Below, piece by piece: positions 54,758 to 64,000 of a stretch of 64,000 nucleotides of DNA. Position 1 is the stretch's first letter. Each line of letters opens with the position of its first letter. Position numbers and translations under genes: made by a program. Source of the stretch: Venturia oleaginea (Eukaryota; Ascomycota; Dothideomycetes; Venturiales; Venturiaceae); NCBI GenBank assembly GCA_013176395.1, contig JABMLP010000001.1:1426001-1490000 (forward strand), in the 5' to 3' direction. A model generated the notes under the pieces. That model ran no database searches, had not been told where the DNA came from, and saw only the letters and a list, made by a program, of their open reading frames with translations.

Positions 54758-56878
54758 ATGTTGCTATATGCGATTCGTAGAAAAGCACTCTTGTCTTTTC
54801 CACAACTATCATCAACATTTATCCGCCGAGGCATTTTGACTCAAGCCTTTGCTCGCGGACCGACGGAGGTAAATTTTGCCCCCCCCCTGCCAAAGAACCA
54901 TCATCAACTGAAACTTACAGCCTCCATTACTTGAACAAACGATTGGACAACAGTTTGCTGACATTGTTTCGAAACATGGCGATAGAAGAGCGTAAGGACT
55001 TGCTAGTCGATTCAAAGAATTGTCCATTATTGACTTTCGGTATAGGGTGATTTCAAGACATCAAAATAAGATTTTGACCTATGACCAATTAGACCGGGAT
55101 AGCAATGCTTTGGCTCGAGGTTTGGCGAAAAGGGGGGTCAAGAAGGGAGATCGATGTGCCGTGATGCTTGGGAATAATGCCGAATTCGCAACAGTAAGAA
55201 TGAGCTGGGATCAAAATCTGGAAATGATCTGTTGACAGACTTAGATCACATATGCGCTCTTCAAATTGGGCGCCATACTGGTGCCTTTAAATCCAGCGTT
55301 CAACAGTACTCAGGTCCAATCTGCCTTGGACCATCTTACCACAGCTCACCTCATCATATCGACGGAGACAAATCTACCACGAAAAGCTCCACGATCCAAT
55401 CTTCCGTTGTTCAAAGATGTAATCGCCAATCTTTGCACTGCGAGTCTAGAATCAGAAACTGTGCCATCCCTACAAAACCTGATCCTCGTCGACAATTCAG
55501 CCGGTCGGTTCGAAACCTCAACAAGCCAACCACTTGTCGCAGCAGCTCAATACCGAGATATCCTTGAAGATGGCGGTTCTGGAACCACACTCCCAGATCA
55601 AAACCTCGATCCCAACGAGGTTGTCAACATCCAGTTCACAAGCGGAACAACTAGCATGCCAAAAGCAGCCATGCTCACTCATCGAAATATCCTGAACAAT
55701 GGAAACAGCATAGGCTCCCGTATGCTACTAACACCAAACGATGTCGTCGTTTGCCCGCCACCACTATTCCACTGTTTTGGTTGTATCCTCGGCTACATGG
55801 CAACAGCAACCCACGCATCAGCAATTGTCTTCCCAACCGAGTCGTTCGATCCAGTAGCAACACTAAAAGCAGTACAAGAATACAAAGCGACGGCTTTATA
55901 CGGCGTCCCCACCATGTTCATCGCGGAACTCGAACTCCTCGCCTCAGGCGCAATTCCCCGTACAGACCTCGAGCATCTCCGTACCGGTATTGCAGCTGGC
56001 TCATCTATTCCCGCTGAATTGATGCGAAAATTGCATCGCGAACTAAATCTTACCGAGTTGACCATCTGCTATGGGATGACGGAGACGAGTCCCGTTTCCG
56101 CTATGACGACGACGGATGATCCTTTAGACAAGAGGATCGAATCAGTAGGAAGATTACTCCCGCACGTCGCTGCCAAAATCGTCGATCCAAGTAATTGGTC
56201 ACGTATCCTCGGCGTCGGTGAAAGGGGGGAGTTGGCCGTAAGCGGATATCTAGTGATGAAAGGCTACTGGGCCGACGAGCGCAAGAGTGCCGAAGTCCTT
56301 GTCCCTGACGAAGACGGTGTTGTATGGATGCATGTATGAATTACCCTTTTCCTCACCAACCCTCGAAATCCGCATTTTCCGCTCCAAAATACTTTCTTTC
56401 TAACCTCTACCAGACCGGCGACGAAGCCTCCCTCGACTCTGCAGGCTACATCCGTATAACTGGTCGAATTAAAGACCTGATAATAAAAGGCGGCGAAAAC
56501 ATACACCCGCTGGAAATAGAAAACTGTCTGCTCTCACACCCCTCCATAAGCGAAGTATCCGTCGTCGGTCTCCCAGACGAGAGATACGGGGAAGTCGTCG
56601 CCGCATTCGTGATTCCACGACAGGGACTCGCGCTAAAATCTCAGCCTGAGGTCAAAAAAGGAGAAATGAAGGATGCCGGGAATGAGAAGGTTGACGCAGC
56701 GAATGTATTAACAACTAAGGAAGTACGCGACTGGATTCGCTCGAAATTGAGCCATCATCTGATTCCCAAATACGTCTTCTGGACAGACGAATATCCCAAA
56801 ACGGCTTCTGGAAAAATTCAGAAATTCAAGTTGAGAGAGATGGGGTTGGAAATGGTCGAAGAGGGAAAGGGGACCTGA
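54758..56878 (+). CDS. Acyl-CoA synthetase (AMP-forming), probably mitochondrial, ACSF2-like
   Basis: Five exons (54758-54868, 54921-54991, 55046-55193, 55245-56333, 56414-56878) give 627 residues. It activates a carboxylic acid to an acyl-CoA through an acyl-AMP. Signatures: TSGTTSMPKAAMLTHRN (P-loop, ~242), PPLFHCFG, YGMTETSPVS, TGRIKDLIIKGGENIHPLEIE, and the C-terminal PKTASGKIQKFKLRE with the catalytic lysine. The N-terminus MLLYAIRRKALLSFPQLSSTFIRRG is basic and amphipathic, without acids, as in a mitochondrial presequence. The family level (medium-chain, ACSF2 type) is inferred from overall pattern. All introns are GT-AG; the exon 2 and exon 3 boundaries are fixed by RRAVISRH and FATITYALFKLG. 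Confidence 0.9.
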
Positions 56879-57045
56879 AGAATAACATACTTGGTTAGTC
56901 GACTATTTGATTGACTAGCTGGGTCATGCAAGATGAGACGAAAAGGGAAAGGGGGCCTGAAGAATAAGATACCTGGTTAGTCGACTATTGCATGTGATTG
57001 ATTGATTAGCTGAGTCATACAAGATGAGACGAAAAAGGGATTACA
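56868..57045 (+). repeat. Imperfect ~80-bp tandem duplication just after the acyl-CoA synthetase gene
   Basis: The stretch GGGACCTGAAGAATAACATA...GATGAGACGAAAAGGG recurs as GGGGCCTGAAGAATAAGATA...GATGAGACGAAAAAGG. The copies differ at several bases and by a small insertion of GATTGATT. The first copy starts at the stop codon of the gene. Confidence 0.8.
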
Positions 57046-57576
57046 AACAAAATTTCAGAAGCCCGTAGGCCCAATCTATCAACATGAACAAGTAAATAAT
57101 TGCAAGCAATGTCGGCTTCCTCCTATCAAACTAGTAGGAATAGCAACAGAAAGGTCAACGCACCAGAACCACTCCATTGGCCTCTCAGAATGCTGTCATA
57201 CGTACGTTTGCACAAAAGTAGGTGTCCTATACATCGCATCGCTCATTACCAAGCGCCAACCATTTCCAAGACAAAGCAAAGCAACCTCCAAAGGATGATC
57301 GAATAGTCTAGCTTTTTCCAAGTCCCTATCCAACGCTCAAAGGCATTGTGTCCACCACCAAAACAGCCAAAAACATATGTTTGTGTAGGAAATATCCAAG
57401 GATATCATCAATCGTGATAGTCATGCCACATCCATCTATTCGAGACATTATCTTTTCCAACATGCAAATGCGAAGAAGCCTGTTGAAGCACCCGGACCGT
57501 CTCTGTCACTCTACTGCATGCCTGTGACCAGTGCACAGTCGATCGGTTCTCTCACCCGCCTCCTCTTAGCAATCGT
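56879..57576. other. Convergent intergenic region
   Basis: 3' flanks of the synthetase (plus) and kinase (minus) genes. Apart from the tandem duplication nothing is recognised. Confidence 0.55.
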
Positions 57577-59092
57577 CTAGAAATCCGCAAAAGCACTCTC
57601 GTATTTCCGTGCAAGCTCGTCGGTATATTTTTCGCGTTGATCTGCAGGCGCCTCAGGTTCGTATTCATCAAAATTCCTGGTGTCCGCCTTTCCTCGCAAA
57701 TGTGGTACGATTGGTCCATTGGATCGTCGATGGTATAGGTCGTCCCAATTGATGCCGTGGAAAAAAGGGTGTGCTTTGACTGTCCTAGCGCCCCCTGAGA
57801 TATTCCCAAGACGTTTGCTGGTGTCTGGTACACAGAGTTTGGAGATGAGATCGCGGGCGTTGGGGGAGAGAGTGTGCGGATATCGGATGCGAGCCTCTAC
57901 GATTCTAGTGTGAACTGCGTGTTAGCACGCGGACAGATCTAGCAGATTAAGCAACTTACTGCTCATAGATCTTCATGGGATTCTGGTCCCAGAATGGAGG
58001 CTGTCCAACCAGAAACTCATACACCAAAATACCAAATGCCCACCAGTCGACGGCGCAGCCATGCCCGGTGTTTCGTATAACTTCTGGCGCGAGGTATTCG
58101 GGCGTCCCGCAAAGTGTGTAGGTTTCCCCTTTCGTGTCTAATTAGCACCACCTCCCTCTAAATAGGCATATGCCAACTCACTGTCCCAGATTTTCTTCGC
58201 AAACCCAAAGTCAACCAGTTTGAGATGGCCTTCGGCGTCAATAAGAATGTTCTCAGGTTTCAGATCCCTGTATGCAACGCCTTCCTTCTCGTGTAGAAAT
58301 TCGAGGATAAGCACAATCTCTGCGGCGTAGAATTGCGAGGTGGGTTCGTTGAAGCGTCGTGCGCGGCGAAGATAGCTGAAAACCTCGCCTCCTGGGCAGT
58401 AATCGAGCTATAGAGCACGTCAGGGGTTGATTAGGTTTGTAGATGCAAGGACGTGTACCAGCATGTATAAAGAATCGTGGTCTTGGAAACTGGAGACCAG
58501 GGTCGTTATGAAGGGATGCCCGGCGACTCCAGCCAGGACTTTGCGTTCGTTACGAACATGTTCAACTTGCTTCAGGCGTATTACTGTAGAGTATATTAGC
58601 CACCAATTGCGTGTGTATGTCGCAAAACGCCGTCCATACTGTCTGTCTTGCGCAGGATCTTGAGTGCAAACACATTGTCCTCGCCCTTGTGCTTATCTTT
58701 CTGAAGACGTGTGAGCCAAACTCGTGCAAAGGTGCCTGATTGGACACTGTCAGCGTGGAACTGTAGTACAAAAGGGCAAGGTAAGGCGCACCGGTGCCCA
58801 AAGTCTTGACCAGTTCAAAATCTTCTAGGCGCAAATGTTGCGAAGAATGGCCGACTTTCTTCTGTGCTGGGTCCATAGGAATTTGAGCAGGATTCATTGG
58901 CCTCTTCTCCTCCTCCCACTGTGATATAAAGTCCATCTCTTCCTCGTGGGCCCTCACGTCGTCCTTGGTCTCGCGCCTCGGCGAATCTATATCCCTCGGA
59001 GCACTCTGTGCAGCATTGTCTGTGTCGTTTGAGTCGTCATTGCTTCGCAGTTTCGAAGGGATGAGGTGCTTTACGGCAGACGTTACTGCCAT
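57577..59092 (-). CDS. Protein kinase A catalytic-subunit-like AGC kinase
   Basis: Six exons (59092-58792, 58735-58640, 58583-58459, 58407-58182, 58137-57960, 57904-57577) encode 417 residues. A ~90-residue charged N-terminal extension precedes the kinase domain: [11 protein letters not shown] (Gly loop), VFALKILRK (ATP lysine), [13 protein letters not shown] (catalytic Asp ~222), DFGFAKKI (Asp ~240) and [17 protein letters not shown]. Thr ~257 corresponds to the activation-loop phosphosite. The C-terminal lobe has [12 protein letters not shown] and ends [11 protein letters not shown], an AGC tail with terminal F-x-x-F-like shape. The protein should act downstream of cAMP; fungi usually have two such subunits, and which one this is cannot be settled here. 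The frame continues upstream to an ATG at 59203; I prefer MAVTS at 59092. Confidence 0.88.
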
Positions 59093-59889
59093 TGTGTAGG
59101 GAAGCGTATGGCAATCGGGGTGTGTGTCGCCCTTTCTGCCCGCGGAAAGATGGACGGAATGCGACGTGCATGGAAGAAGGGAAGCCGTGAATCGCTCCAG
59201 CAATTCAGATCATGTCTGGATTGGGGAGGATCATGAAGAAATTAGTTGCAAAGGATAGAACAACAGAGCTGGAACGGTTGTATAGAGCTATTATAGAGCT
59301 ATTTACAGAACTCTGGGCGGTGTCGTCGGCTGTCCGCCTAAGAAATGCGTCATGGGGATCTACATTGTGGCATCTCCCTGCGCTGAAATGTCTACTATAC
59401 TACAGTACTTATGCAACCCACATGACATGCCCTAACACCATTTCCTAGTATGTATCAAAGATCGATGATTTTTTGCAATCACAGGACCCCTTTACGAATA
59501 CGATTTGCATTATCCACGAAGAAGAAGACAGAGATTGAGTAGCCTGCGTCTCCGTTGCTCGGTTGAGTGCAACTATGTCACACTTAGGAAAGAAAAGTTG
59601 ATAATAGGGGAGAAGCTTAGCAGAGCTACTGAGCTGCTTCTGTCTATTAGTGGTAGGTACAGCGCAGACGAACTGACTTCCAAATGTCGTCCCCGATTTC
59701 CTCCTCTACCAGTCCACTACTGGTGGGAATTACAGGTGCACTACTCGTGGCAAAATTCACTCTGTGCCGTCCAAACGCCGATCCAATGATTTCTTGTGCT
59801 TCTCTGTCCTCGATTGCGAGCAAAGATAGCTCGACGGTACGCGATTATTTGAGGATCAATTCGATAACATCAATCTCTGTATGAGCTGG
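59093..59889. other. Intergenic, no supported gene
   Basis: Promoter side of the kinase gene and 3' flank of VMA11. Frames of 60-95 codons (59212-59448, 59505-59789) are unsupported. Confidence 0.5.
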
Positions 59890-60643
59890 TTATGCCGTAG
59901 CGCGCGTATTCATGATAAGACCGACAATCAACCTGGCTCAGTGTTAGCATCTCCAGCATGTGCCGTCGCGCGCAGAGCTCCATACCCGTAAAGACCCAAG
60001 ACTTCTCCGAAAATCAGAATCAAGACCATGCCGACGAAAATTCTCGATTGCTGCATGTATGATCGCACGCCATAATCTCCTACGATGCCAATCGCATATC
60101 CTGCTGCTAGCCCAGCTCCTCCAACCGACAAACCACTTCCCAAATGCATGAATCCCATGTATAAGCTGTAGCTGTCGGGGCTTAGGTTTCCGGCGATGAG
60201 GACGGCAATGACGAGGGCGTATACGGCGATAATTCCAGACATGACCACAGGAATGAGAGACTTGAGTGTCGTTTAGCCGTCGCCATCTGTATTCGGCAGT
60301 GCAAGACGATCGTACCTTCATGATCAAATCTGGTCTATAATTTCCGATGCCAGCAATTCCAATGCCAGACTTTGCTGTTCCAAATGCAGCTCCTGCGCCT
60401 GTTGAATAGTTAGTACTTTGCCGCCTGGAACTCCAAGATATCGCAAACGTACATCCTAAAATCATCTACAATCTATGGATTAGCATCTGTCTGAAATGCA
60501 GGGATGGTAAGATGCAAACTTACAGCAGCAGAAATGCCCGCCTGTGCAACTGTTAGCTATCTGATGTGCCTTGCTGCAGCTCCGGCTTGACGTACCATGC
60601 TGAAGAAGGGCGCAAACTTGGGGGCATATTCGCTTTCGGCCAT
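59890..60643 (-). CDS. VMA11: V-type H+-ATPase proteolipid subunit c' (Vma11)
   Basis: Six exons (60643-60596, 60541-60524, 60465-60453, 60398-60316, 60260-59986, 59932-59890) give 159 residues. Two exons are tiny (18 and 13 nt). Four membrane helices are present, with the proton-carrying glutamate in the last ([12 protein letters not shown]). [25 protein letters not shown] and [11 protein letters not shown] fit the fungal c' paralogue better than c (Vma3). The subunit sits in the membrane ring that pumps protons into vacuoles. Reading through the last intron would end in an odd Ala/Asp tail; splicing 59933-59985 gives the expected [13 protein letters not shown] end. It is head to head with the Rho GEF gene. 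All introns are GT-AG. Confidence 0.92.
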
Positions 60644-61054
60644 GGTGGTGATGTGCTGGCAACGGTGTGATTGGCAGTTGTAGCGCGATGTTGTGGGTGA
60701 TGTAGTAGGTGGTTATATAGACGGAGATGTTGGAGTTTCAATTGCCAGTCACGGGTTAGCAGTTCGTGGTCAACAATTGAACTGCAGTGAACATAGCGGA
60801 GTGCCAAAGATAACTCGACAAGCCCAATCCAATTGCACCCAACGGAGTCACCCATCAGCATTGTAAATAACCACCACTAAATACAAATCCGCCCACTCCC
60901 CGCCGGACACGCCTCAGCAACGGCTGCACTCGCTCGCTCGAACCACGCTCGAACCACGCTTGATGCCACTCTGATGCGCCCACCTGCAAGCTCTGCTGAC
61001 AGACTGGACTGAAGGCGACTGACAGTATACAAGAACGACACCTCAGTCGCGACA
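60644..61054. promoter_or_regulatory. Divergent promoter region between VMA11 and ROM2
   Basis: 411 bp separate the two start codons. The side near ROM2 is GC-rich (CCGCCCACTCCCCGCCGG area, 60,889-60,907) and contains a short direct repeat, CGAACCACGCT, twice (60939-60961). No clear TATA box; CT-rich and CAA-containing sequence precedes the ROM2 start. Confidence 0.45.
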
Positions 61055-64000
61055 ATGGCGGGCAGAGAATATGGAGGACGGGAAGCAGCGTTCGCAGACA
61101 TCTTTGGGCAAGCGCCTCCACCAGGACGAGTCGGAGTGAATCCAGGAAGGACGCAGACTATGGGAGCCGATCCCTATCAAAGATCCCAAACCATGACCTC
61201 GCACTTTGAAAGAGCTCCCCCGATTCGCAATCATAGCAACTACCACCAAGGTCCGCCGGGTGGTCCTCCTCTCCCGACTCCTCAAAACCCATACAACCAT
61301 CCACCAAGAGGACAACATAGAGCCTTCTCTGCAGGACAGCAACCTCCACCGCAGCGTCAGTACCCAGGACAGCCTCTTCAGCAGCCCTTCAATCCCCAGC
61401 AGCAGAGATACTACCCACAACAAGGTCAGGGAGCACCACCACCACGAATTCCTCCCCATTACCAGCCTCCACGGCCAGGACAGCCAGGGCCGGCTCTCGC
61501 TTCAGATCCCTTTCGCTCACAATCACTGGCGACTTCACGTCCGCCGATGCAACAGCCCGGGCCCGGTAGTTACAATAACATATCACCTGCCCATACTTTT
61601 CGACAGCAGCAATATCACCCTTCACGTACGCCACAGGGACGGGTTGTGCCGGAAAGACCTGACGAACGCACAATGTCCATGTCCTCGTATTCCAGAGACC
61701 AGCACCACACCCAAACTATGAGCGGCAGAATCATTCCGGACAGGCAACGCATGTCCAACGACACAGTCTCGACAGCAGACCGTACTTCCCATGGATCTAT
61801 TCCTTCACAGTCTCCACACAGTCCACAAACAAAGGGGAGGACTCCAAGTCAGAGCAGCAGCCATCAAGGCCGCACAATGTCCATGGCATCTACAGTTGTC
61901 TCGCCCTCGGGAGAACGCTCCGATTCGATGGTGAAGGCCAATGGAATTGCGAAATCGGATAGTCAACGCACGGGATTTGTAGCCTCAAAAAGAGCTCCAC
62001 TTGTATACCCAGCTCTCCTATCCAAAGTCGCGGACTGCTTCAGGAACAACATCACGTTGGGTGATCAAGCCAAAGATGGATTGGACTACAAGAATTCGTT
62101 CACCGGAGAAGAGGCGGTTTCTACCATCTCTTTCATCATCAAGACGACGGATCGAAATCTTGCTCTCCTTCTTGGCCGTTCGCTGGATGCCCAAAAGTTC
62201 TTTCACGACGTTACGTACCAGCACCGCCTTCGCGACATGAAACATGAAATCTATCAATTTAGGGAAACTATTGTGGACGATGATAGTACCGAGGTGAATG
62301 GTGTCTTCACTTTACTCACTGAGTGCTACTCTCCAACTTGCACGAGGGACACTTTGTGCTACTCCATTGCCTGCCCACGACGATTGGAACAGCAAGCACG
62401 CCAAGGTGCAAAATCGAAGCCACCAATGTTGAAGCAGGACGATGATGCTGCCATTCATGACGACCAGCTCGATGATACCACCAGGAAATTATGGATTCAC
62501 ACTGTTTCCAAAGAGATTGCCGACACCATAGATGACAAGGAGAAGAAACGACAGGAGATCATCTCGGAACTGATGTACACGGAGCGCGACTTTGTGAAAG
62601 ATTTGGAGTATTTGCGCGATTTCTGGATGAAGCCGCTTCGGCAACCGATGACATCTCCTATTCCCGAACAGCGCCGAGAACGCTTTGTGCGCACCGTCTT
62701 TTCGAACGCTCCAGAGGTCTATCAAGTCAACGCCCGCCTGGCCGATCAACTGACGCGGCGACAACAAGAGCGTCCTATTGTCAAGAACGTGGGAGATATT
62801 TTTTTGGAGAATGTGCCTCGTTTCAAGCCTTTCATCACGTATGGTTCTGCGCAACTGTATGCCAAATACGAGTTCGAGCAGGAGAAGCGTGTCAATCCTG
62901 CTTTTGTGCGGTTTGTGGACGAGACAGAGCGCTTGAAGGAGTCACGAAAACTCGAACTTAATGGTTATCTCACCAAGCCTACCACACGTCTTGCGAGGTA
63001 TCCTTTGCTACTCGATGGCATTTGGAAGAACACTGCAGACGACAATCCAGACAAAGAGGATATTCCAAAAGCCATTGCCATGGTCAGGAAGTTCCTCGGC
63101 GAGGTCAACGATGCCAGTGGTCGTGCTGAGAACCGCTTCAACCTCTTACAGCTGAGCAAGGAGCTGAAATTCCGTGCTGGTGAATTCGTTGACCTCAAGC
63201 TGACCGACGACAATCGCCAGCTCGTATTCAAGAGCACGCTCAAAAAGACTCCTCAGGAACAACAGGGGGACATTCACGCATATCTTTTCGATCACGCAGT
63301 CCTGCTTGTTCGTGTTAAAACTGTCAACAAGAAAGAGGAACATAAGGTCTACAGGAGGCCGATTCCGTTGGAGCTTCTTGTTATCGCTGAAATGCATGAG
63401 ATCATACCGAAGGTTGGCATTGTCCGACGCCCATCTTCCGGTATCATGGCCACCCGAACACAAACAATGACGGCCATGTCCAAAGACATAGCTAAAGCTG
63501 GTGGATACCCGATCACTATTTCGCCATCTCGGAAAGGGAGGATATGAACTGACTCTTTACTGTGCTTCGGCCATTCAGCAACAGAAGTGGATGGAGGCAG
63601 TTGATAAGCAGCAAAATGAACTGCGTCATCGCAGCAACGTTTATATCAAGGATAACCTTAGCGAAGGCTTTTTCAATGCGGCCACTCGCGTCAACTGTTG
63701 CGTGCCTATCGATGGTGGTCGAAAGCTTGTTGTTGGTACCGACAATGGGATTTACGTGTGTGAACGCAAGCCCAAAGACGCGTCAATCAAACCTCGCAGA
63801 GCTCTTGACATCAAGAACGTCGCTCAAATTGATGTTCTTGAGCAGCATTCGATTCTCCTCGTGCTCAGCGATAAAACACTCTACTCTTATCCTCTGGAGT
63901 CGTTGAGTCCCGATGCAGGCCAGCCTGGTATCAGCAAACGAGGACGCAAGATCTGCCACGCCAACTTCTTCAAGTCGGGCGTTTGCCAGGGTCAACAGCT
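61055..64000 (+). CDS. ROM2: Rho1 guanine nucleotide exchange factor (Rom2 type), cut by the right edge
   Basis: From the ATG at 61055 an open frame of 830 codons runs to 63547 and continues in the next frame to the window end. Residues 1-290 are Pro/Gln/Ser-rich. A DEP domain follows (VADCFRNNITLGDQ..., ~325-400), then the DH domain (RQEIISELMYTERDFVKDLEYL, ~500-690). The PH domain ends in GGYELTLYCASAIQQQKWMEAV, and a CNH domain begins (FNAATRVNCCVPIDGGRKLVVGTDNGIYV). This is the order of fungal Rom1/Rom2, which activate Rho1 in the cell-wall integrity pathway. One extra base near 63518 (ACTATTTCGC) breaks the PH domain; without it the frame reads YPITFRHLGKGGYEL. This may be a sequencing error. 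The rest of the CNH domain lies outside. Confidence 0.9.

Noticed and set aside
59928..60248. VMA11 ending in a Gly/Ala/Asp tail by reading through 59,933-59,985
   Set aside because: A GT-AG intron there restores the conserved final helix and gives the usual proteolipid length.

Overview
The window comes from a filamentous ascomycete (Pezizomycotina). The evidence is the short introns (about 44-100 nt, GTAAGT/GTACGT donors, CTAAC branch sites), a fungus-specific V-ATPase c' subunit, a Rom2-type Rho GEF, a PIR-type cell-wall domain, and fungal Tad1, Fot1/pogo and chromovirus transposons. I cannot fix the class or species from the sequence.

Layout. 1-25 kb is a gene-bearing arm: a partial membrane protein, an NmrA-type reductase, an F-box protein, a vacuolar Ca2+/H+ exchanger, a Pro/Gln-repeat secreted protein, a broken Zn2Cys6 regulator, a CUE-like protein, a basic low-complexity protein, an aspartate aminotransferase and a DUF1774-type membrane protein. 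Two small LTR insertions lie at 1.8-3.4 kb, and AT-rich gene-free DNA at 17.4-20.7 kb. 25.0-46.6 kb is a continuous nest of mobile DNA: two internally deleted Fot1/pogo elements, three kinds of solo LTR, a Tad1-like LINE, a degenerate mariner, an unclassified 1,598-bp retroposed element present as two inverted copies, and a decayed Ty3/gypsy chromovirus. 47-64 kb is gene-bearing again: a large cysteine-repeat cell-wall protein, an Arg/Pro-rich protein, a mitochondrial-type acyl-CoA synthetase, a PKA-like kinase, the V-ATPase proteolipid VMA11 and, head to head with it, the Rho GEF ROM2, which runs off the right edge.

The most informative structure is an inversion of about 2.5 kb (33,940-36,420) made by recombination between two LTRs in opposite orientation. 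Three tests agree: exchanged target-site duplications at both LTRs, a Fot1 end moved about 10.6 kb from its body, and a 176-bp LTR split into two pieces that together equal its intact copy at 1,841-2,016. The most unusual gene is the one at 47,138-50,422: a PIR-like domain followed by about 16 modules of the form C-x-C-x2-C-x6-C-x3-C, with introns at repeated positions in the modules.

No biosynthetic cluster or operon is visible; the host genes look like unrelated housekeeping and surface functions. Two otherwise sound gene models (the cysteine-repeat protein and ROM2) each carry one apparent one-base insertion, which may be assembly error. All exon models are read by eye from splice signals and frame continuity, and the totals were checked to be multiples of three.
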